This document shows, piece by piece, positions 9,853-19,400 of a DNA stretch of 64,000 nt. Made by a program: the position numbers and the translations under genes. Every line of letters begins with the position of its first letter. The stretch's first letter is position 1. The stretch lies in NCBI RefSeq assembly GCF_001458735.1, contig NZ_CZQA01000009.1:372001-436000 (forward strand), in the 5' to 3' direction. This stretch comes from Candidatus Nitrospira nitrosa. Lineage in GTDB: Bacteria; Nitrospirota; Nitrospiria; Nitrospirales; Nitrospiraceae. The notes below the pieces were generated by a model. The model did no database searches. It had not been told where the DNA came from and saw only the letters and a program-made list of their open reading frames with translations.

Positions 9853-10613
9853 CGTACACTCCCGTGGACCGCCAACTCAGAGAACAACGTTTGGAGCATG
9901 GTCTCTTGTGCACTCCTCAGGAAAAAGTGGTCTCCTTGAAACAGCCACAACTGAAATCGCTGGTCGGTATACTGCCGCCAAGCCCGCAACATCAGACTAT
10001 CCACAAGTTGATCGCTCATTCCTCCAAAAGCCGTGATGGGACAGGTCAGCGGAGGCTCCTCTTTGTAGAGGTATCGATCACGAAGCGAGAAGTCCGCACG
10101 AAGCGCGGGAAGCATCAATTGCATCAGTTCCGGATGGTTGAGAACTTCAGGCGGGGTGCCGTTGAACCCATACAATCGTTCAAGGAATTCGTCGTCGGGC
10201 AGGTCACAGATCCGTTCTGAACCAGGAAGATGAGGAGCCGGACAACCGGACACGAAAAGATGACGTGGCTGGACTCCCACACTCCGGCGCAACTCGCGCG
10301 CCAGTTCGAAACTCACCAACGCCCCGATGCTATGACCCATAAAAGCGAAGGGCCGCTCCAGGTAGGGCTCCAATTCCTCGCGCAACGTCTTTACCAGCTG
10401 TCTGATATCACCGACAGGCGACTCGGTGATTCTGGCCTCTCGTCCCGGAAGTTGAACGGCACAGACTTCAATATCCGGTAAGGATTCACTGCCGGCCCAG
10501 CTTCGGAACATAGAAGCTCCTGCTCCTGCATATGGGAAGCAGATCAATCGCAACCCGGATTCGACCGACCGATGAGTCACGATCCATCGAGACGAACGTG
10601 AGACCGTCAGCAT
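9849..10613 (-). CDS. Type II thioesterase (GrsT/PvdG-like)
   Basis: This is a 254-residue alpha/beta hydrolase of the external editing thioesterase family. The nucleophile elbow is GHSIGA and the catalytic His lies in GDHFFL near the C terminus; the N-terminal [11 protein letters not shown] motif is typical of the family. It removes wrong or stalled acyl groups from carrier domains and is not the chain-releasing enzyme. The frame is open for another 45 codons upstream, but these lie inside the mbtH gene. The ATG at 10613 overlaps the mbtH stop by 7 bp and gives the usual family length, so I chose it. Confidence 0.9.
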   Translation of the reverse strand: MLTVSRSSRWIVTHRSVESGLRLICFPYAGAGASMFRSWAGSESLPDIEVCAVQLPGREARITESPVGDIRQLVKTLREELEPYLERPFAFMGHSIGALVSFELARELRRSVGVQPRHLFVSGCPAPHLPGSERICDLPDDEFLERLYGFNGTPPEVLNHPELMQLMLPALRADFSLRDRYLYKEEPPLTCPITAFGGMSDQLVDSLMLRAWRQYTDQRFQLWLFQGDHFFLRSAQETMLQTLFSELAVHGSVR

Positions 10614-10849
10614 GAGGGCGTCGCCTTCTCTGCCTTGGCTTGTTCCTCCATCCATTTCCTCAAACTCAACGGACGCATGTCGGTCCATACTTTCGCGATA
10701 TGGGCCAGACATTCGGCCTTGAGTCCAGTTTTCCCCTCGTCTCTCCATCCAAGCGGATTCTCACGATATGATGGCCAGATCGAGTATTGCTCCTCATGAT
10801 TCACGACGACCTTATACACGGTTGTGTCTTCACGCTCTTCGCTGTTCAT
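10607..10849 (-). CDS. MbtH-like protein
   Basis: The 80-residue product binds adenylation domains and helps their folding and activity. The family signature is complete: [12 protein letters not shown], then GW, then the cysteine in ECL, then [13 protein letters not shown] near the end, including the conserved tryptophans. Two adjacent ATGs (10852 and 10849) follow AGGAGG; the second has the better spacing, so it is preferred. The 5' end overlaps the 3' end of the acylase gene by 20 bp, indicating coupled translation. Its presence suggests that at least one A domain of the cluster depends on an MbtH partner. Confidence 0.95.
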   Translation of the reverse strand: MNSEEREDTTVYKVVVNHEEQYSIWPSYRENPLGWRDEGKTGLKAECLAHIAKVWTDMRPLSLRKWMEEQAKAEKATPSC

Positions 10850-13280
10850 CATTCCTCCTCTTGTTTGTAGCGTTCGCCCAGTATTGGTTGTGCTCACGCG
10901 CCCTCTGTGCCGTTCGTGCAGGACGAACCAGCGTCAAAGTATGGACCGGCGTTCCGGCCAAGAATGGGAGCGCTATCCCATGACTCCAGTACGGATGCTG
11001 ATCACGATAGTGCGGTGAAAATGGATGCCCGGACTGTCCACCCGGCATATGCTGAATGCCTTCGTCCTGATGGCCTGGAGACACCACGAGCCTTTGGCTC
11101 GCTCCGAGACCATCTTCCATCACCCGAACACATTGTCCGCATCCGGATGCAGGTTCATTCGGCATATTGAGGAGATAACCCAGTCCCGGAAGTACTCCGC
11201 TCAAGGGATGCTCTATCCGCACACGATTCAAATGCCCCCACATCATCTCGGTCAGGGAGACGGCGCCATACTCCGCTTCCACTTCCCGAACCGTCTGCTC
11301 TACCGCGTTCAAGAGAAACACCGACCATGTGGAATAGTGTTCAGGATCGGGGTTGAGCTCAGGGATCTGCGTCGTGAGAAGCTGGCGTAATGGAGTATCG
11401 AGATCACCGTCATAGCTGAACCGTGCGTCTCGCTCCTGACATGAGGACAAGAAAGGAACAAACACGGAGCGCGAGAGCATCTGGCGAAAACGGATCACCA
11501 GTGCAAAACCCCGGCTCTCGGCGTCGGCTTTCCCATTCCATCCCCGGAGCGCTTGTCGCGCGTTGACGAGCGACGTCTTGCCTTGAACGACTGCCTCCGT
11601 TAACGCCTCCAATGCCAGCCGCCGATAAAACTCGTAGAGCTGGGTCGTCGAATCTAATTGCAATTCAAACAGGTCGTTCTCGTGAATATTCTCCATCGCT
11701 CCGAGGCGCTGCGAGATTCTGAATGCGCGATATCCGTTGGCAAACGAATGTCCGACGACATACGGGGAGGTGGGAGCCAACATGCGATGGTTGGCACTGA
11801 CGAGGAACCCCGACGGGGGATCGATAATTCTCGGTATCGCGCCCGGAGACACATACCCTGACCAACCCATACGGCCGTCCGCCCAGGACACACTGACCGA
11901 ACCGTCAAACCCACGGCGCAGAGGAATCTTGCCGGTATACGTCCAGGCGATATGGCCGGCACGGTCGGTGAGAATGACGTTGTTTGCCGGCCCGCCGGCA
12001 CGAGTCATGACTGTGATGGCCTCGTCCACCGACCGGACTCGATCCATCGCGAGTTGACCGAGATCAACCGCGTCGGGATCGAGGGCGGTCCAGCGAATAG
12101 CCACCGGCCCACTCAAGAGATCATCCTGTGAGACTGGTCCCCAAATCGTCTCTCGAACCTCTGCCACGAAATCCTGGACATCCTTTACCTTGATGACTTC
12201 CCGTCTCGTCGTGAACCGAGTCCAACCTTTCGGGGTCCTGTATTCATTGGTATTGGCGGGATTGATCTCCAGCCGTACGAGGTCTAGAAAATCTCCTTCG
12301 ACATTCGTCACACCCCACGCGACAAGACCGTTCGTACCGGCGACAACAATCGGAATGCCTGGCACCGCAACGCCGGTCAGATCGACCTCTTCGTATCGGA
12401 GCTGGGTACGGTACCAGATGTTGGGAACGGTCAGATCCAGATGCATATCATTCGCGAGAATGGATCGGCCGTCGGCCGTTTTAACGCCCCGTACCGCCCA
12501 TGCATTTGAGCCCAATCCGCTTTTGCCGAATCGAACCAGGCTCATCTTGCGCGCCTCCATCTGAGCCAAAGACTTCCGCAGGGGAGCCAAGCCTTGGACT
12601 GGAATCGCCGAGGAAGAGCGAGCAGGCCTACCCAACAAGGCATCCGTATAGGGATCCGTCTCCGGAACGAGAAACGCAACGACCTCGGAAGGCAATGTCT
12701 CCGTCATCACGGTCTTCATGCGCTCCTCTTCGTCGGTTCCGCTCAGCACATGAAACATTTCCAGGAGGACGAGCAGACTGTCTTCGGCCTTCCAGGGATC
12801 GGGCTCATACCCAAGCAGCAGAAATTCGAATGGAAGTGTGCTCTTGTGAAGGAGATAGTCGTTCACACCTTCGGCATAGGCATCGAGCACCTCTCGCTGA
12901 TCGACGGGCAACCGTGCGGCAATGGCCCTCGCTGTGCTGTTGAGTCCGAACGTCCGCCGCCTGAGATCGTTGTCGCGCGCAGCCTCCCCGAAAATCTCGG
13001 CGAGCCGGCCGGCCGCGCTTCGCCGCAGACAATCCATTTGAAACAGCCGATCTTGCGCGGTGATATAGCCCAAGGCACGGATCGCGTCCGTTCGTGATCC
13101 GGCCGCAATGGTCGGAATACCATAGACATCCCGGGTGACAACGACCGGCTCTTGCAGGGAACTCACTTCCGACCTCCCGTCCAAGATCGGCAGCGAGGCG
13201 CGAAGGTTCATCACCGCATAGCCCATGCCGCATACCAAGACGAGTACAGCAACAATCACGACACGAACGATCCTGTTCAT
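10830..13280 (-). CDS. Penicillin acylase / PvdQ-like N-terminal nucleophile amidohydrolase
   Basis: This is an 816-residue periplasmic Ntn hydrolase precursor. A hydrophobic segment at residues 4-24 serves as signal or anchor. An alpha-chain region follows, then the self-cleavage site [10 protein letters not shown] with the new N-terminal nucleophile at about Ser258, and the beta chain with ANDMHL and [12 protein letters not shown]. In pyoverdine, PvdQ removes the fatty acid from the exported precursor; the same job is likely here because the operon starts with a FAAL and also encodes a PvdE-like exporter. The start codon shares one base with the stop of the aminotransferase gene (TGATG). 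A quorum-quenching acyl-homoserine lactone activity, also known for PvdQ relatives, is possible but has no support from the context. Confidence 0.88.
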   Translation of the reverse strand: MNRIVRVVIVAVLVLVCGMGYAVMNLRASLPILDGRSEVSSLQEPVVVTRDVYGIPTIAAGSRTDAIRALGYITAQDRLFQMDCLRRSAAGRLAEIFGEAARDNDLRRRTFGLNSTARAIAARLPVDQREVLDAYAEGVNDYLLHKSTLPFEFLLLGYEPDPWKAEDSLLVLLEMFHVLSGTDEEERMKTVMTETLPSEVVAFLVPETDPYTDALLGRPARSSSAIPVQGLAPLRKSLAQMEARKMSLVRFGKSGLGSNAWAVRGVKTADGRSILANDMHLDLTVPNIWYRTQLRYEEVDLTGVAVPGIPIVVAGTNGLVAWGVTNVEGDFLDLVRLEINPANTNEYRTPKGWTRFTTRREVIKVKDVQDFVAEVRETIWGPVSQDDLLSGPVAIRWTALDPDAVDLGQLAMDRVRSVDEAITVMTRAGGPANNVILTDRAGHIAWTYTGKIPLRRGFDGSVSVSWADGRMGWSGYVSPGAIPRIIDPPSGFLVSANHRMLAPTSPYVVGHSFANGYRAFRISQRLGAMENIHENDLFELQLDSTTQLYEFYRRLALEALTEAVVQGKTSLVNARQALRGWNGKADAESRGFALVIRFRQMLSRSVFVPFLSSCQERDARFSYDGDLDTPLRQLLTTQIPELNPDPEHYSTWSVFLLNAVEQTVREVEAEYGAVSLTEMMWGHLNRVRIEHPLSGVLPGLGYLLNMPNEPASGCGQCVRVMEDGLGASQRLVVSPGHQDEGIQHMPGGQSGHPFSPHYRDQHPYWSHGIALPFLAGTPVHTLTLVRPARTAQRAREHNQYWANATNKRRNDEQRRA

Positions 13281-14683
13281 CAGTGGGCACCTTGCTCCGC
13301 TGTTCGAGCCGCCTCATAGAAAATGGAGGCGATCGTGTCGATCTCTTGCTCCGTCACAATCAGCGGCGACAAGAACCGCACCACGCATCCATTGCGTCCT
13401 CCCAGTTCGAGGATCAAACCACGACTGAGCGCCTGCGCCTGGATCTTCCGCGCAAGCTCAGGAGCCGCGGGATAAACGCCTCTGGCATCCGGACGCCCGT
13501 TGGTATCGACGATCTCAACCCCGAGCATCAATCCACGGCCACGTACGTCGCCGAAACTGTGCAAAGACGCCTGAGCCTGACGCAGATGTGACAGGAGGCG
13601 CTCTCCCATGATCTGCGCGTGCTGATCGAGTCGATGGGTCCTGACGAACTCTATCGTCGCGGCTCCTGCCGCCATGGCCATCTGATTGCCGCGAAAGGTG
13701 CCGGCATGCGCTCCCGGTTGCCATTGATCCAGCTCAGCTCGGTACACGACCACACTCAACGGCAATCCACCACCGATCGCCTTCGACAAGACCACCGCAT
13801 CGGGAATGATCCCGGCCCGTTCGAACGCAAATAGTGACCCGGTTCGTCCCAATCCGGTCTGAATCTCATCTATGATCAACGGGATGTTGCGATCTTTGGT
13901 GATACGACGAATGTCCCGGAGCCAGGCATCCGGTGAAGGAATCACCCCCCCCTCTCCCTGAACGACTTCCAGAATGACAGCCGCCGGTGAGACGACTCCG
14001 CTGTTAGGATCGTCGAGCAACCGCTCGATATAGGTACTGGAGAGACGATGGCCCTCCTCGCCGCCCACACCGAACGGGCAACGATATTCGTACGGGTATG
14101 GAAGGAACTGGACATCCGGCATCAGACCGCTGACGGCGGCTTTCGGTGCGAGATGACCGGTAAGCGCCATCCCTCCGTGCGTCATCCCGTGGTATGCGCC
14201 GTGAAACGAGAGAATCGTTCGACGCCCAGTCGCCGTCTTCACCAGCTTGACGGCAGCCTCCACTGCGTCGGCTCCGGAGGGACCGCAGAACTGGATCCGC
14301 GCCTCTTCCGCGAACGCTTTCGGCAATGCACCGAACAGCGCATCGACAAAGCGATCCTTCACCGGCGTGGTCAGATCGAGCGTCTGAAAGGGAACGCCTT
14401 CCTCCAACAGCTGTTGGATGGCCTCCAGGACGACCGGATGATTGTGTCCCAACGTCAACGCGCCGGCACCGGCGAGACAATCGATGTAGGTTCGCCCTTC
14501 GGTATCCTGCACATAGATGCCTTTGGCTTTGCTGAGCGCCAAGGGTAACCGTCTCGGATAACTACGGGCATTCGACTCACGCTCTGCCTGTCGATTCAAA
14601 TATGGATTGTGGTCTCTGTCCCCCACGACCGAATGCGGCTTCGTCGAGAACATCTTCCTCATCTCATCCACATGGACAGCCAT
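13280..14683 (-). CDS. pvdH: L-2,4-diaminobutyrate:2-oxoglutarate aminotransferase (PvdH-like)
   Basis: This 467-residue class III PLP aminotransferase makes L-2,4-diaminobutyrate from aspartate semialdehyde and glutamate. It shows the RESNARSYPR opening characteristic of PvdH, the GPSGADAVEAA cofactor-phosphate segment, IIDEIQTGLGRTG, and the Schiff-base lysine in LSKAIGGG. The resemblance to PvdH is closer than to the ectoine enzyme EctB in the N-terminal part, as far as I can judge from memory. The first adenylation domain of the downstream NRPS has a Dab-like pocket, so enzyme and substrate call agree. The start at 14683 has a GGAAGGAG site at good spacing. The gene follows the exporter with a gap of 72 bp. 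Confidence 0.92.
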   Translation of the reverse strand: MAVHVDEMRKMFSTKPHSVVGDRDHNPYLNRQAERESNARSYPRRLPLALSKAKGIYVQDTEGRTYIDCLAGAGALTLGHNHPVVLEAIQQLLEEGVPFQTLDLTTPVKDRFVDALFGALPKAFAEEARIQFCGPSGADAVEAAVKLVKTATGRRTILSFHGAYHGMTHGGMALTGHLAPKAAVSGLMPDVQFLPYPYEYRCPFGVGGEEGHRLSSTYIERLLDDPNSGVVSPAAVILEVVQGEGGVIPSPDAWLRDIRRITKDRNIPLIIDEIQTGLGRTGSLFAFERAGIIPDAVVLSKAIGGGLPLSVVVYRAELDQWQPGAHAGTFRGNQMAMAAGAATIEFVRTHRLDQHAQIMGERLLSHLRQAQASLHSFGDVRGRGLMLGVEIVDTNGRPDARGVYPAAPELARKIQAQALSRGLILELGGRNGCVVRFLSPLIVTEQEIDTIASIFYEAARTAEQGAH

Positions 14684-14755
14684 CTTGCGCTCCTTCCTTC
14701 ACAAAGACGGCAAGACGACTGCTGCGTGCCTGCCGCGTGTTATCCGTCATGCTGC

Positions 14756-16423
14756 TTACTGCAATGCGCCCACCGCTTCTGTCACAGAGGTGATCTTCCC
14801 AAGATCCATCCGGAGACATCGATCCGCGACCGCGAAGTATTGATCATCGTGGGTAATGACGAGCGCTGTTTTTCCGCGGGCCTTCAATTCCGGCAATAAT
14901 TCCATGTAGAAGACTCTACGAAATACCGGATCTTGATCCGCTGCCCACTCGTCGAACACATAGAACGGACGGTCTTCGAGATAGGCGGTCAACAATGCGA
15001 GGCGCTTGCGTTGTCCTTGTGACAGGGATTGAGTAGAGAACTCTCCGCCTCTGATCTGCACTTTCTCTCGAAGCTGAAGACGATCCACATATTCGCGTGC
15101 GTGGCGATCTAGGCCGATCTGATTCAAGCCGAACAACGTGTCGAATAAGTGGTAGTCCGAAAACACGGCGGAGAAGAGCTGGCGATAGTTCTCACGGTTG
15201 ACTTCGTCGATCGGAACACCGTCGAGACGAATCGCCCCAGATTCCGGGGCGTAGAGACCAAGCAGGAGCAAAGCCAGCGTCGTTTTCCCACTGCCGTTGC
15301 CGCCGACAAGGAATACCAGTTCACCCGGAGTGAAGCTGAGGTCGATCGGGCCAAGATGAAAACTGCCTTCTTCATCTTCCCTGTAGTAGCGATGCGTCAC
15401 GCCTGCCAGCTCGATCCGATTCCATCCGGTGTTGAGGACCGGTCCACCGGCGGCATTTGCCACGATCCTTTCTCGTTTCTCGATCTGGTCCTGCGTGGAA
15501 GCCGTGGCCAGCGACAGTCCCAATGCCTCGACTTTTTCCAGCGCGACATCGGCACGGCCGACGTTCGGCAGGGTTTCAACGATCTGAGCGAAGGGCCCCA
15601 TCATGTACAGGAGCACAAGCGTCGATCCGGCGATCGCCTGAGGAGTCAGCGCCAGCCATTCAGGAAAGACGAATAACACAAGCCCGATGACCGCATAGAA
15701 CAGAAACATGCCCCAGTTGGTCGCGATGGCATACACCGTCATGCCTTCGACAAAGTCGCGCTTATAGGCGGTCACGGTCGGTCTAAGGGCCGTGGCGAGA
15801 AAGGCCTGCCGCCGTTCACGGTGAAGCTTGAGCTCTTTAATGCCCTCGAGGATCGATTGAAAATGACGAAAAAGAGTGTCGCTTGTTTCTCGAGCCTGCT
15901 TGAACGAGTGCAGAGCCCGTTTTTCCTGCGCGTGAAACGAGAGGGCGCCGAAAACCATGAAGCCGAGCACGACGGCCAGCATGGGCCATGAAAGCCAGCC
16001 GAGGTAGGCCAGGCACCCGACCACCGTCGCACCGTTGACGCAAATTAGCGGAATCTGCACATAGGCCTGTGCAATGACATCGGTGTCTTCGTTGAGTGCG
16101 GCCAGTAATCGATGTCGCCCGAGTTCCTGGACGTGCCGGAGAGGAGCACGAAGAATCTGTTCACTGAGATGCAGCCGCAATTGCGCGATGATGTCCTGGC
16201 CCAGTCGCGTCAGGACAACTTCCGAAAAGGCCTTCGTCACGACCGCGAGGACGACACCCGCGAGAAAACCTCCTCCGAGAGCTACCGTGCGCTCACTCTC
16301 CTCCAGAGCCGAGTTAATCAAGGCGATGATTCCCGCGCTTGCCAGCCCGCTGATCAGTCCGGCGACCATGGAGAGCATGACCAGTCGCCAGGAGTTACGG
16401 TATAAGAAGCGGATCAAACTCAT
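14756..16423 (-). CDS. pvdE: PvdE/SyrD-like cyclic peptide ABC exporter (fused membrane and ATPase domains)
   Basis: The product has 555 residues: about six membrane helices in the first 300, then an ATPase domain. Walker A is LVGGNGSGKTT, the signature is LSQGQRKRLAL, and the Walker B region reads FDEWAADQDP, which is characteristic of the cyclic peptide transporter family rather than of ordinary ABC exporters. PvdE, of similar length (about 550), carries the acylated pyoverdine precursor from cytoplasm to periplasm, where the acylase acts. I chose the ATG at 16423, which has AGGG 11 bases upstream and lies 13 bp after the PKS stop; the longer frame would overlap the PKS gene. Confidence 0.92.
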   Translation of the reverse strand: MSLIRFLYRNSWRLVMLSMVAGLISGLASAGIIALINSALEESERTVALGGGFLAGVVLAVVTKAFSEVVLTRLGQDIIAQLRLHLSEQILRAPLRHVQELGRHRLLAALNEDTDVIAQAYVQIPLICVNGATVVGCLAYLGWLSWPMLAVVLGFMVFGALSFHAQEKRALHSFKQARETSDTLFRHFQSILEGIKELKLHRERRQAFLATALRPTVTAYKRDFVEGMTVYAIATNWGMFLFYAVIGLVLFVFPEWLALTPQAIAGSTLVLLYMMGPFAQIVETLPNVGRADVALEKVEALGLSLATASTQDQIEKRERIVANAAGGPVLNTGWNRIELAGVTHRYYREDEEGSFHLGPIDLSFTPGELVFLVGGNGSGKTTLALLLLGLYAPESGAIRLDGVPIDEVNRENYRQLFSAVFSDYHLFDTLFGLNQIGLDRHAREYVDRLQLREKVQIRGGEFSTQSLSQGQRKRLALLTAYLEDRPFYVFDEWAADQDPVFRRVFYMELLPELKARGKTALVITHDDQYFAVADRCLRMDLGKITSVTEAVGALQ

Positions 16424-16436
16424 TGTCGTGCATCCC

Positions 16437-19400
16437 TCATGGTTGCGATCTACCCAAGTCATCCGAGCGTAAGGAACTCATCTGAGAGCGAGTTTTTCGA
16501 GGAAGCGGAACAATGTCCGGTACCGTCGTAATGCCGCCCTCTTTTTGACGCTGAATCTGTTCGGAAAGTCCCGCAACCGTGGGACCTTCAAAAAACTTTT
16601 TAAGAGAGACCTCCATGCCGACAACTTCCTGTACGCGGTTCAAGATCTGTAGAGCTGCCAGTGACTCACCGCCCAACCTGAAAAAGTCGTCATGCAAACC
16701 GACGTGATCAACGCCGAGGATTTGCTTCCACACCAACGTTACCTTTTCCTCAATCGTCGCATCTCCCATCAGCTCGGCTTTGCCTCGGATCGACTCGTTG
16801 TCCGCATCTTGTCCATTGGTCAGACCAACGACCTGCGGCAATCCGGTTTTGGCGCTCTGCTCCACTATCGAGATGCAGTCACGAACGGACACGATGACCT
16901 GTGGAGACGTCCATCCATGCAATATCCGGCCGAATGCATCCTGCGCTTGCGACGCCGACATGCCGTCGAATGCCGAATCTTCGATCTGCAGGGCTTTCAG
17001 CCTGGCTTCGGCTTGTACCGCCATTCCCACTTGATTCCACCGATCGAAATTGATGGAGATGACATGCGATCCGCGCTTCGAGAACGCATGAGCCAGCGCG
17101 TCCAATGTGGCGTTGGCGGCACAATAGCCGCTTTGCCCTACTCCGCCGTTCAGCGCGTTCAAGGAGGAACAAAAACAAATAAAATCCAGGGAGACGTTCC
17201 GTAATACCTGGTCGAGGACGAAAGCTCCGACTACCTTGGGAGCGAACTCTGTCTCCACAGCCTCCATGGTTTTGAGGTCGATCAACCCCCCTCCGGCTAT
17301 ACCGGCTGCATGGATCACTCCGTGCAAGGCGTGGTAGCGTTCCAGAGTCTGCGCGAGCGCGAAACGCATGTGCCGCTCATCGGCCACATCCGCTTGGACG
17401 GTGAGAATTTCTCCGCCCAGCTCTTCGAGTGTCTTCAACCGCAGTGTTTGTTCTTCAGTCGGCTTGGACCGACCGATCAGGACGAGGCGTGCCTTGACGG
17501 TTCGGACGAGATACTCGGCGAGTTGAAGACCGACTCCTCCAAGCCCTCCGGTAATGAGATAGACACCATGAGTTCGAAGCAAAGCCGCCTGCCCCTTCGG
17601 ATGTTCCAGCTTCACCGGCTGGAATGTTTGAACCCACCGATGCATTCCCCGATACGCAATGACAGGTTCATCCTTTCGAACGGTGTTTTCAGCCAAGAGT
17701 CTGTCGATCACGCTCGGCGACAACAGATTCTGTTCGTTCTTCGGTGCTTCGAGATCGACTACACGACAGGTGAGGTTGGTGTATTCCTGTGGAATGACCC
17801 GACAGACTCCGACGACCGGTGCCGGTTCCGGACGCAACGTTTCTTCACCGGTCACATCATGGAGTCCTGATGTCAGAATACAGATGTCTGTCGGGTCCAT
17901 TGAAATTCTGCTTCCCAAAGCCTGCGAGAGGAACAGAAGACTGTGAAAGCCTCGGTCTTGCGCGTGACGAAACGTTTCGAGTGACAACGAACCGTGAATG
18001 GATTGCAGGTTCCAGCAATGCATCACTCGATTCGGCCGGAGGTCCTGCTCCCGCAAATCCTGAATCAGTTTGTGATAATCTTCACGAACCGCCGGTCGGA
18101 TCGAATACGTTGACTTTGTCAGCCGTTCGTATCGCTCACCGGCCGACACCGTCACGACCGGCCTTCCTTCAGATTCCAATTTCCGGACAATTCCGGCCCC
18201 CTCATCTCGTTCACCGACAAAGACCAGCCACGTACCCTCCTGCGCAGCCTCGGCCTGTGAAACCGTCGTCGATCGTCTCCACGATGGTTCATAGAACCAA
18301 TCGCTGATATTGGGTTTCTTGGTCAGCCCTGTGATCTGGTCCGGCTCGCCTGCCTGTTTGATGGGTCCTACCCAGAACCGTCTGCGTTCAAACGGATAGG
18401 TTGGGAGGGGAAGTCGCCGTGGACGTTCGCCTCGATACAATGCCGCCCAGTCGATTGCCGTGCCGGTTGCCCACAGATACCCGACTGCTTCGAGAAAGTT
18501 TGAGTGTTCGGATGTAGCCGATAATCCATTTGCCGGTTTGCTCAAAGAAGCCAGCGCCATCACCGGTCGTCGATCGATTTGTCGCTGAGCCAGCGTACGC
18601 AAGGTCTGTCCCGGACCTGTTTCGAGCAGAATCCGCTCGGGGTTCCTGCAGAGCGTCTCAATACCGTCGGCGAAGCGGACGGTCCGCCGCAAGTGATTGG
18701 TCCAGTAGGACGGATCCATGGCCTGAGCGGGGACAATCCAATCGCCGGTCAGGTTGGAAATCCAGGGAATGGTCGGCGTGTGGCGCGCGACGCCGGCAAC
18801 CTGTGCGCTGAAGGATTCCAGGATGGGGTCCATCACGCGTGAATGGAACGCATGGGAAACTTGGAGTCGTACACTCTCTATGCCTTTTTTCGCCAATGTT
18901 TCTTGCAGATTCGTGATCGTGGGCTGAGCTCCCGACAGCACACACTGATTGGGCGCGTTGACTGCCGCCAGATCCACACCGGCGTCAAGGAGGGCTGTTG
19001 CATCAGCTTCCGATATCGACACCGCCAGCATCGAACCGGACGCCGTACTTTGCATGAGTCGACCACGAACCGCGACGAGTCGCAACGCATCCTCAAGCGA
19101 GAAGACCCCGGACAGACAAGCAGCAACGTATTCACCGACGCTATGTCCGATCATGCCGGAGGGATGCACATTGAGACTCATCCAGAGCTTGGCAAGGGCA
19201 TACTCCATTACAAACAAGGCCGGTTGCGTGAAGGCGGTACGGTTGAGTCTGTCAGGATCCGCCGGGGACTCATCAAAGAGAATGGGCTTGATATCCAGCC
19301 CCATGTGGGGAGCGAGAGCGTCTGCGCATCGGTCCACCTGTTCACGAAAAACCGGTTCTTGCGCGTAGAGGTCGCGGCCCATCGTTCGATACTGGGCACC

